This document shows, in pieces, positions 45,141 to 57,100 of a stretch of 64,000 nt of DNA. How positions within the stretch are numbered: the first letter of the stretch is position 1; the number at the start of each line of letters is the position of its first letter. This DNA is from Theristus sp. LFF4_11. Lineage: Eukaryota > Nematoda > Chromadorea > Monhysterida > Xyalidae. The stretch is taken from the NCBI GenBank assembly GCA_030248135.1, contig JASANC010005033.1:1-64000 (forward strand), given 5' to 3'. The position numbers and the translations under genes were made by a program. The notes beneath the pieces were generated by a model. It saw only the letters and a list, made by a program, of their open reading frames with translations, searched no databases and was not told where the DNA came from.

Positions 45141-48100
45141 CTAATCACAGTGCATATCGTGCTTGTCTCCGGTGCACTCCCTGTCTTTCGTGCCTTCCCC
45201 ATCTGCAGCGTCATTCCACGGTGTGTAACGCCACTTCGGGAACACCCTCTTATACAGGTTCATGAGCACCGTATCTTGCTGCGTAAGCTTCGCATCGAAA
45301 CGACATTTCATCAGACCATGCGTTCCTGCAGGAAAAAATACAACAAATGTATTTCGAGGTAAATTTTGGGGCTGCCGAGTTTTATGAAAAATCTGAAAAA
45401 AAACCAAACCGAGTGGCTCGAGAATATGCCCCCGACGGCCATACTTGGTGCGCAACTCGACTGGCTTGAACCAAAGGATGTCGTCACGATTGAAGAACAT
45501 GTAGCGCACCTGTAACGAAGCTGACATATAATCGAAAAGAAACATTGCACGGTCGAACGTTGCTTTCAGACAATTTCTTCTGTTAATGATCGTACAAGTT
45601 GTACCACAATTGTTTCCAGTCTGGTGTTTGTTTTTGTCACACAGCCAGTCAATTACACAGAAAAAGCAGTCTTGTGATATCTTCGGCGTTTTCAAGCGTG
45701 TGTTACATTATCTAAAAATGCGGGAGACACACATAAAAGGAGGAATATGGCCTTGTGTAAGCAGTGAGAAACTTTTTTGCTTCGTAACTATTTTCAAATC
45801 TCTGATGTGGCACACGGATACAAGTACATAAGAGTCATATTTTTGCGCCGCGTTTGTTTTGCTGAAAACCCTAAAAAATCTTCAAAAGCGTTTTTCATAT
45901 TGTCCTCTTCAGTTAGTGCGAAATCACAGCATGTGTGAAATTCTGCAAACTCTGTGCAGAAACAAAAAGGGACTGCAAAGCGTTGCTGCAGATTCGCTCT
46001 ATTGTTGATGACGTACGCACAGTACGTACACACCAGTGACAAAAATGTGTTGTCTTCCGTTGATTTTCACCCTCCTTCCGAGTTCCAAAAACCCGAAGGT
46101 ACCAAAGTCCTGTGGATTGTTGTAGGAGGAGTGTGGATGTTGGCTGAACCGTCCGTCCCATGAGCCATCGCCTTCGCCACAAGAAGGGGACTTTGCCTTC
46201 ACCACAAGAAGGGGACACATTGCCTTTGCCAATACTTCTGCGCAACGCTTTGTTCTTGGCAAAGCAGTGTCAGTGATCGAAGATGTAATCTCTGTTTTGG
46301 TAGTATTACGTCACTATTTGCTCGAAATGCAGCGAATGTAAGTTTCTTTTGTCGAAAAAAGCAGAGGGCGTCCATGTGCAACCGAAATACCGTATTACCT
46401 CTAATAAACCCCATGGGGGTTTATTTCTTCAGCGACTTCTGGGGGTGGGGGTTTATTTTGGGGGGGGGGTTATTTTTGGGGGGGGGGTTTATTTACAAAC
46501 AAATTCTAGGGGTGGGGGTTTGTTGAAAAATGGCAAAAATACCTTGCATGGCAGGCAAGAAACTTCTACTTTTCACAGAGATTTCCTTTTGTAACAGCCT
46601 TTTGTAATGAAATTACCACTAACTCATCCCTTTGGGGCCTTTGGTAGCACAATTTCACCAATGTCACTGCATTCAGCCACTGAATTCGCTAGGCATGTGT
46701 TTCAAACAGGTTTATAATAAACCCCCATGGGGGTTTATTTTTGGGGGGGGATTATTTGGAAACTTGTCGAGGGGGTGGAGGTTTATTTTGGGGGGGGGTT
46801 AATTTTGGGGGGGGGGGGGTTAATAGAGGTAATACGGTAATGAATAAACGGCGCAAAAATATGGCTCTTATGTACTTGTATCCGTGTGCCACATCAGAGT
46901 TTTGAAAATAGTTACGAAGCAAAAAAGTTTCTCACTGCTTACACAAGGCCATATTCCTCCTTTTATGTGTGTCCCCCGCATTTTTAGATAATATTCTGAC
47001 TTTTACATAAGTCCCAAAAATCGGACATAGTTCAGAATGCGTTGTACATATTCTTCCGAACTTCCCATTCGGCATCAGCCCACCGAATTTTTATCCATTT
47101 TTCGTTTTGGAGAGATGTCGCCAGCTTCCATAGCCGATTTACCCAAAATCGTCAGGATTCAGTATCTAAAATTGCTCACATAAGAAAATGAATCTAAACC
47201 AGAATCCGTGATCAGCGAATTGAATTACCCTGGACTACACAGGTCTCCTGTTTTTTTTGTTTTAGACTGACTTCACCAATTTCCGCGGGCGATTCGCCCG
47301 AAATCGTCACAGTCATTATCCTAGCTTGCACACACACAGAAACTAACCAGAAATTCGTGATCAGCGCATTGAATTACTCTGGACTACACAATTTTCTTAT
47401 TTTTTGTTTTTTTGCCCCGATTTCGCCAATCTCCACGGCCGATTCGCCTAAAATCGTAACGATTCAATATCTAGAGTTGCTTACATTAGAAAACTAACCT
47501 GATCAGCGCATTGAATTACCCTGAACTACACCATTTTCTTATTTTTTGTTTCTGGGCCGATTTCGCCAATTTCCACGGTCGATTCGCTCGAAGTCATCAC
47601 GATTCGGTATCTAGAGTTGCTCACATAAGAAAACTAACCGAAAATTCGTGATCAGCGCACCGAAGAACCTCGGAATACATTATTTTCTCATTTCTTATTT
47701 TTGGACCGATTTCGCCAATTTTCACGGCCGATTCGCCCGAAGTCGTAACGACTTTGGTTATTTAGCTGGTATTTGTTTAACTTAGGTTTGTTTAAACTAA
47801 CTATATGTTTGAATTTGAGCTCTTTAGCTGTTCTTAGTTTTAAAACGGTTTTGCAAACTTGTTTCCTGATGTGAAACTGTCACTGTTATGGTCAAAAACA
47901 TGGATATTGATGCGATCAACTGGAAAAAAATACCCATTTTTCGGCATTTTCTTCACATTTTTCAACAAATGAAAATCGAATTCAAACTCTGCGTTGTTTT
48001 TTACCTCAGGAAACGTTGTTGGTTTGTCAAATGACGCTTTCTTGCACACGCTGAAATTGCAAACGTACGTTAAAATGCGCATTTTCTGTCATTTTGTGCG

Positions 48101-51100
48101 AAAAGGCTAAATTTTGAGCCTTGGGGAGCATCGTAGAAAAAAATAAATGCGAAATTTGAAAAATTTAGCAAATTTTAACTTAGAAAATGTTTTTATCATA
48201 ACAGTCAGAATTTTCAAAGTATCACTGAAACTGCGAACACATTTTATGACATAGCCGAAAAAAGGGGTCCACAAGAATAACGTTTTTCTCGTTCAGAATC
48301 CATCTTATGCGCACACAGCGTGTGTAAAGCATCACCACGAAAAAATTTCTAGTGCACACAGCATACCTGTGGACTATCTACCTGTGTGCAGCGGAAAAAA
48401 TTCTCAACTCCTTTTATGTTCACAATGCGAGGCAAACTAATTTTGGAATTTACGCGCGAGCGACTGACGGGCCATATTATGTCTCATCCGCTGTCCGCTG
48501 CGCTCCGCTTCGCTCGCGAATGGACATGATACTTGCCCCACAATCAACGAATTTACACCACGAGAAAACGTTTAAAAACGTGCCAAAAAACGTTGGAAAT
48601 ATAAACTCAAAAATGAATCTTCGCCAACAAAACAGAAATTGACAACAGAGTGGATTAAGCACACGTACGACGGCCGTTTTCGTGTAGACCCGACTCGGAT
48701 GGCCGCTGAGCACGATTTTCTTGACCACGATTCGGTGCGGGTTAACGGTGAGCACGGAGCCGGTGGCAGCCAGCATCAGCGGGGCGTCGGCTGATGTGCC
48801 TGCAGACGAGTGAGCGACCGCCGTGTTATGGTTGAATTATAAAACGTGCGCAGTCAGCTGATTGGCTGCTTTGCAATTCGGCCACGTAGGGAACCGCAAG
48901 ACGTGAGGTATCACAGTGGAATATACCGTGATGCATTCCGACGGTCTTGACACGATTGTCAACAACTATCGTGATCAGCCAAAAAAAGTATGGAATTTTG
49001 CGCTGAACAGAAATTGTTCACTTTTAAATGGCCATGGACACGCGTGTCGGTCGAGTGCCCGATACAGCACGCAACTTGTGTCCTCATTGAACTGTACCTT
49101 GCAGAAACATCAGCACAGTCGACGGCGGGTACGTGATGGGGGCGTAGAACGAGGCGACCGCAGCGGTATCGGCTGGCAGAAATCGCTCAAACTAGAAAGA
49201 AAAATACACGAAACTCACAATCGGAACATCAAACTTGCCAAACACGCTGATTGGCTGTATCCGGTAATTCCCATTCAGTCTCAAATTGCGTCGATTCTTT
49301 CGAATCGAAGTTTCAGGGACACGCTTCGCGGCACACCGTGTACGCCCGGACGAGTCTGACGAACATTTCAACCAGCGCACAAAAAACAAAAAAAACGAAA
49401 CAACAAAAAACCAGCGATTGCCAATCTAAACAATGAGCAGTGAGGGACCTTATGCTTGTTGCCGTTCGTGTGCTGACTGTAGACGGGAGCGACGAGGAAG
49501 CGCCTGAACGCCACTTGCATGACGACCGGCTGTTTCGACTTCAATGGCAACTCGAAGGAACTGTGTCGGTGGAGCACCGTGCTCAGCAGGCTCATTCGCT
49601 GCTCGTGCGCCAACAGACCAACGAGCATCAGCGTACGCGGTTGATGGCGGCGGTGATTGGCTGGAGCAGACAGGAAGCTGCGTGTATGATGCCCCGCCTC
49701 CACAGCAATCAATGCATGCGCAGAAGGCGGACATCACGTGCTCACCAACCAACCAATCAGTTGATTGCATATAATATAGAAATAGACTGCGCATGTACAG
49801 TCGAACACTAAATTATAGGCGATCAGCTGATTGGTTGGTCACTATGGTCGTGATGCATGCGTTCTGTGCAGGCATTGCTGTGGAGGCGGAGTCTGTCCCG
49901 AGGAGACAATGATTTTGGTTTCAGCAAAGCAACTGAGAGTTTTGTAAAGTTTACCGATTAAAGACTCGGGCACATTGGTCAGATGAACGCGCACGTACCA
50001 ACCGGGCTGAAAACATTCGACAAGAGTGAGTTGAAAGAAAAACAACTCGCAACGAAACTCGATCACGTCCCGTCCAAAGTCAACCAATCAACTAAAGCGC
50101 TAAGAAATCACTGAAATTCTATGATTTTCTGCTAGGTTCGTATTTTATTGCCCACTGATGTCGTTTTTGTATTTGCGAATCAGTCACTGTCAATTCGTCA
50201 GTCACTGGAACATGCAAATGAAACGGAACTCTACAACATTTCCAAAACAACTCCACAGCCACAACCAACCAGGGCACACTCGTCCGAATGCTTCGTTTGC
50301 TCGCCAATTAGCGCGCGTTTTCGAGTGCGCTTGTAGTTTTGAAACTGGAAAATACGCGCGTACTCGAGCGGGAGATTCTCCTTTGGGTCCCACGGCGATG
50401 TGCGCAGGCTTTTCAGGCCACGGTAGCTGGAAATTGGCAAAAAACGTACTCGAGGACAGACGGTGAAATTTTTCAAGAAACACAACGAAAATACAATACA
50501 TGAAGTTCCCTGTTTGCGGTTTCGAAATGTCGGTGCAAAAAGTACTGAATAACGCGCACCGCTGAAAACGGACACGAGCCGGTTGATCCAACGGCGTGTC
50601 AACTTCGTCTGGGAACATTTCATTTTGTCGTTGTTCGCGATACAATTGAACCCTGAAGTGGAATATTGAGGTTTGAAATACTGACAGTAATGCAGGCAGT
50701 TCCCTATAAAACCAGTCGCAAGTACCAGAAAGAAACAAAAAATGAAAACTAGCGCACTCTTTTGCGTCAATCGCCTCGTCCGGAATGCTCGTGTCTATCT
50801 GCGTTGGCGCAGTGGACATCTGAAATCATTCATCGTTTTAATTTTATTTTATTCGTTTATTTTATTTTGTTTCATTACAAACATCCACAAAATTCATTAC
50901 TTGTGGCCAGAGTGCAAAATCAAACCCTCACGTTCGTGTAATTCCGTTCAGTTCTACTAAGGTTGGCTGCTTGTCTGACAACCGTGCATAGTGCACTATT
51001 CCAGCAAGCAAAGACACATTTCCCCAATACCGCACAAACGTACAGGCAAACGCTACGCAACGCATGTGTGGTATGCCCGTGCGTATGTTTGCAACGTAAC

Positions 51101-54100
51101 AGTGCGCAACAACCCATACACGTTTGCAATTCACACCAACCAACACCGTTAGAGTACAGTCGAACACTAAATTATGGGCAGTCAGCTGATTGGTTGGCAA
51201 TGCACGTGATGCACGCTTGCCGTGCAGGACAGGCTCCGCCTCCGCAGCAATGCCTGCACAGAAAGCGTGCATATCACGCGCGTCACCAACCAATCAGCTG
51301 ATGATTGCCTATAAACTATAGTTGGAATCAACTAACAGCGTCATCATCAATATCCTGGTTGTCCCCCTCTTGATCGTCCTCAGACCCAGCACTGTCAATC
51401 GGTTCCTGACCAGCCGTTTCTGAGAGCATGTCGTCCTGAAAAAGTTGAAAAACACTTTTACAATCATTACAAAATTAGGGAGAACTTTGGATAACGAAGT
51501 CGAGAAAAAGGCCAAGTTTGAAAAACAACAGCAGAGTTTGGCAATCGCAAATATTGCATTTTGAATTCGATACACTGAGATTAACCACAGAAACTCCAAT
51601 CTGCATGATTTTTCTGGTTTGAAGTTCGAACTTAAAATGGAATAAGCCAGTTCAAACACGTCAAGCACACAGAAATCTCTGGGGCAAGCTCGACATAATG
51701 TTTCAAATGGTTTTGAAAAAGATCCGCATCTGTTTCGCTATTTTAATATTTCAGATTCATCAATTACAGCCGAAGAAAAGAAATGCCGAAAAAACAACAA
51801 ACATACATAGTGTAGGGTCCGTGTTTAGACACCGCCTGCAGCTTTCTCAACTTACAGTATTATTGTGTTGAGTGTTGATGTGTAATAAAGTTCAACTATT
51901 CTTTTACTTAAAGCTCAACATGTTCAACATTAGTGGTGATTCATTGTTTGGTTGCTTTTAACTATGCGTTTTGACTGATTCTAGACACACTTCTCTCTCG
52001 ACAACCAAATAAACTCTTCCAAGTGTAACGCTTCGGAACGATTGTTTGGTGGTTGTCGACATGCAACGTTGTTGTCGCGTGTCGCCTCAATAACAATGTC
52101 GGCGACAGCGCGACATAGTTCGGCGCTCGTTCGTTTGAACTGGGCGCTTGGGCGACATAGGCGAAGCACCGTCAGTTTTATGCAATAATAACAATAACTC
52201 GTTGAGTACCTTTTAGCCGGAACGTTTTAGCTTTGATTGCGTTTCGTTGTAACCAATTGTAACAATACCAACAATTGTAACACAAGTAACCAGAACGTTT
52301 TATTCTCAATAGTCACACATTGTATAACAGCCATGAGTGACAGACACCGAAATCCGCATGATGTGAAGTTGGCACCGCCTCTGAGTTACAAAGACAACTA
52401 AGCTGGTGGCCCTCTTACGCGGTGTACTTGCTTGACTGCCAGCGGCCAGGCCGGAGGAGCAGTCCGCGGAGCGTTGCGGACGCCCCACCCGGACACTGGT
52501 GGCCGAGCGGGTACCTCACAATAGTCGAGCTGTACAAGAACGGTAATCAGCTGGATTAAACGCATTTGAACTGACCTTTTACCACCACTTTGATATAGCC
52601 AATCAGCGAGCCGCGAGCCGTATTCAAACGCCAGACTGTCCAAAAAACTGCAAAATCGCGCATGCTCCACAGGTTTCGACTGTTTCACTCACATCGATCG
52701 AATACTGGCCGCTTGCTGCGTCGTCCTCTGCCCCTGCCCCTGCCTGTTCATCATCGTCGCCGTCGTGAATCCAAGCTGCCTGGTACTCGGACGTGCCAGC
52801 CGGCACCCTCTTGCGTCGCTTTCGTTCTGGAAACGGAAAACTCACACAGTGCGAAATGAATGAAAATCAGCAATGCGAAAAGTATTGAAACACAAACATT
52901 GCTCGTTGTCTGTGCCTCCCGTCATAAAAAAAAAACCGGCAGATACAGTCTAATCCTGCGACATAGCCAACTAGCTGATTGGCTGATGCCATGCATTCTG
53001 TGGATGAATTGCTGAGGAGGCGGAGGCTGGTTTGCATATAATCCATACATCACGTCGTGCCAACCAACCAATCAGCTAGTTGGATATGTTACAGAGTTCG
53101 CCTGTACACCAATAACACGGCAGAACGCGCCATCTACTCTTGGAAACGTGCACGCGCGGCACCGACCACTGGCAGCGTCAGCCAGCTGCTGCGCACTCGG
53201 CCACGTCTGCTCCTGTTGCAATTCGTCCGGCTGTGCCTCCGTTTCTAATGGCCACTGTTTGGCGGGGTCGCTGCGTGCCAACATGCAGCCGTCGATGGCC
53301 ATCGACTGAATGGAGACAGAGAACAGAGGTTTGAGGGGGTGTTTTTGGCTGGCCTACTCATGGGGTCCTACACTTGTCTGGTATTATGCCGTGCACTGCA
53401 GAATAAAAAAATGAGTTAGTAAGTGATCGACCGGTTGAAACATGTTCAATTAAAGCTTTTACGACATCCAAACATTTCAAAACCTACACTGCAAAGCAGT
53501 TTGCTTTCTCATTGAAAAGGTTCAATTTGAAATAACTGAGTAATGCGGGTTGCTTGTATCTGTGACCTGTTTGGAGAGGTAAGAAATCAGGACCTTACTC
53601 ATGCTAAAAAATCAGCTTCCACCTCAGCTCTCAGTTTTTTACTTCCGGGGGGCGGAAAGGGAGGGGGGGGGGCAGAAAAGGGGGGGGCTGGGAAAGGCCC
53701 CCGAGGGGGGGAAACAAAGAGGGGGGGGGGGGGGGGGGGGACCGCAGGAGCCGGGAGGAGGGGGGGGGGGGGGGGGGGGGGGGGGGAAACGGGAAGGAAA
53801 AAGGGGGGGTGGGAGAAGAAAATAATATTTGGGGGGGTGGGAGGGGGGAAAGAAAAAAACGACGCACCGTGGGGGCGGGGCTGTTTTTTAGTAGGGGGGC
53901 TACACGGACTAAGCGGGCCAAATAGAAAAGACTATAACTGGCTGACCGTCAACTATCCCCAGCCCACTAGTATACTTTGTTTTTTACCATTCAAATGTAC
54001 CGAAACAGACAAGATTTCCAAGACACAGGTTTCCGCCAGCAAAAGCACCGTGTACTGTTTCAGCCATCATCAAAGCAGTACGACAGCCACAGTGTGCCTG

Positions 54101-57100
54101 TTTCTCCACAAAAGCACCCTATTTGCAGCGCACGCAGGCTCCACCCACACAGGCACCTACAGCTCTCCTGTACTCGAGCGTCTCCAGCAGCATGTGCGCG
54201 CGCATCCGCTGCAGATTCGTCGGTGTCCGTTTCGCCATCGCCAACCGCCTCAGCACGTTCACCGCATCCGTGTCAGTGTCCGCCAACGACAGTTTGCTGT
54301 CGAGAGAGCTGCGAAAGTGGACGATGGTCGGAACACGAAGCTTTTTGGATAGTCGACTGGTCTTTTGAAGCGTTTTGTTTGCTAATTGGTTGTACTGTGA
54401 AATTAGTGCTATCCTGTTTTCTTTAATCTGCTGTTGAAACATTACTGCTGTTCGTGATCACGAATAATACCGCAGTGAGAGACGGATCGACAGACCGTGC
54501 ACCAGCCAAGGCGGGATCAAATTTGAACAAAATACGTTTGATTCTTCAGTAAACCAGGATATTTATTGTACACCGAAAAAAAGCAAAACAAAAAGCAGTT
54601 AGCACTGTTAGTTCCTTGTGAGACTCAATCAACAGTAACAGCTGCATCAAACCACCAACCGCAATTCCAGCTGTCGAATGACATTTTTTCTAGCCCGCTC
54701 TCTGTCCTTCGTACCGAGGCTGCTGAAGCCACACACCACGTTCACAGTCAGCGGTACACCTGGGAAAATCCGTAATTGGAATGAGAGTTCTGCAATGGTG
54801 AATAAAAAACTGACATTATAGAAGCATCTAATTATTTACTCCATTCCGTTTTATTCGATCACTGAGAAATTGTGTCTTGAAAAAGCCTCACAGAAAAAAC
54901 TCAGAGAAAAAACGGCATCACAATGCAGCCAATCAGCGTGCTAGGATTTGAAAATTACTGCATTATGAGTGCAGTGTTTCATAAAAACTACAGTCAATTT
55001 GCAAATCACAGACAATGAGCGTATTGGCTGATTTTGAGAATTTGGACCCACTGATTGGACCCAGCTTCGATGCAGCCAATCAGCAAGTCAGATTCCACAT
55101 CCAATGCCCAATCCGAATGCACATGCCATTCAGATGCCCCGAATGCACCGCACAAACTGCTCGTGTTTTCCAACAAAACTGCATTCATTACCTTGCGCAA
55201 AAACCGCGCTCAGCAGGCGCTCTGAATCTTCGCTAATTTCCCCGTCCATTGGCCAGACAATAATCAAGCTGTCCGAAACCTGCAAAATTAAGATTCATTA
55301 ATTGCAAGCAAACGCTGCTTTCAACAACAACAACAACAACTATGAAGCCACGCAAGTGATTATAGTTCCACCGCGCAACATTCTAGATGAGTTAACACCG
55401 TTTGCAAATAAGAGTGGGGGGGCCCTAGGAACATTCCGTGATACATGGAAAAGTTTTTAAACCAAGGGTGCAGGGACATTCTACTAATCAAGGCGCTTCA
55501 GGTTTACCCCCTGAGTACCCCCTGATTATGCCTATAAAGGTCGTTTTTAGGATGCGAAAGTTGAAAAACCCTCGATTTTTTGCGATTTTTCGCAAAGTGT
55601 ACCTTTTTAGCCCTACCGTATCTCGTAGTTGCACAGTTTCTGGAACCTCACACAGTATTCACGTGAAAGATCTTGCGGAGTTCTTTAAGGCCCTGTATCA
55701 ATGAGCCCTTGCAAGGGGAGTCCCTGAGGCGCTACGACGCTAGTTAAAATTACTTTTTTTAAAAAAATTACGCTATTTTTTTAAAACATTTTTTGAGCTC
55801 ACAAACACAATTTTTCGATTTTCATTTTTGGTTCTACAGGGGGGTTTTCGGGGTCGCTGAATTCGAATCTGATCTTAGATTTTTGCCCCGGGCATTTTTT
55901 TGACCTAAAATTGGGCAAAAACACATTTTTTTTGCGTTTTCCAGTGTTTTTTGATTTTAATTTTTAATTTTAAGTGCGGATTGTTTTTACAAAGCTGTTT
56001 TACAACAGCCTTACAACCGCTGTATCGGAATCAGTTTTGATATTTTGCAACTGACCACTTGCCCACCCAAAAAATGTGTAAAAAGTTGATTTTTTTGCTT
56101 TTTGCACACGTTTTCGTTTCACAGTAAAAAAATCAAGTTAGAAACAACTTGTAATTTTAATTTTTAGTTCTACATGGAGGGTTTCGGGGTTGCTGAATTT
56201 GAATCTGACTTTAGATTTTTGTCCCGGGACTTTTTTGCTTTAAAAGTTGGGCAAAAACACATTTTTATGCGTTTTCCAGTGGTTTTTTGATTTAATTTTT
56301 AATTTTAAATGCGGATTTTTTTAACAAAGCTGTTTTATAACAGCCATACAACCGCTGTATCTGAATCTGTTTTGATATTTTGCAACTGACCACTTGTCCA
56401 CTTAAAAAATGGGCAAAAAGTTGATTTTTTTGCTTTTTGCACACGTTTTCGTTTCACAATGAAAAAATCAAATTAGAAACAACTTGTAATTTTAATTTTT
56501 AGTTTTCCAGGGAGGTTTTCAAGATCGCTGAATTCGAATCTGACTTTAGATTTTTGCCCCGGGCATTTTTATTGCTCTAAAAATGGGGCAAAAACACATT
56601 TTTATGCGTTTTCCAGTGGTTTTTTGTTTTAATTTTTAGTTTTAAATGTAGAGTTGTTTAAAAAACAGTTTCATAACAACCTTAGAACCGCTGTAAAGCT
56701 GTTATGAAACTGTTTTTTAATCAACTCTACATTTAAAACTAAAAATTAAAACAAAAAACCACTGGAAAACGCATAAAAATGTGTTTTTGCCCCGTTTTTA
56801 GAGCAATAAAAAAGCCCGGGACAAAAATCTAACGTCAGATTCAAATTCAGCGATCTTGAAAACCCCCCTGGAAAACTAAAAATTAAAATTACAAGTTGTT
56901 TCTAACTTGATTTTTTTCACTGTGAAACGAAAACGTGTGCAAAAAGCAAAAAAATCAACTTTTTACCCATTTTTTAGATGGACAAGTGGTCAGTTGCAAA
57001 ATATCAAAACTGATTCAGATACAGCGGTTGTATGGCTGTTATAAAACAGCTTTGCTAAAAAAATCCGCACTTAAAATTAAAAATTAAAACAAAAAACCAC

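Noticed and set aside
47100..47760. CRISPR-like array
   Set aside because: The units are about 150 bp with no distinct spacers and lie in an intron of a eukaryotic gene.
53543..54352. 269-codon plus-strand frame
   Set aside because: It runs through the G-run and the reverse strand of a recognised TSR1 exon; composition is driven by those, with no splice or domain support.
55438..55704. 88-codon frame repeated in both arms of the palindrome as a possible transposase
   Set aside because: Too short, no catalytic motif, and its duplication simply follows from the inverted arms.
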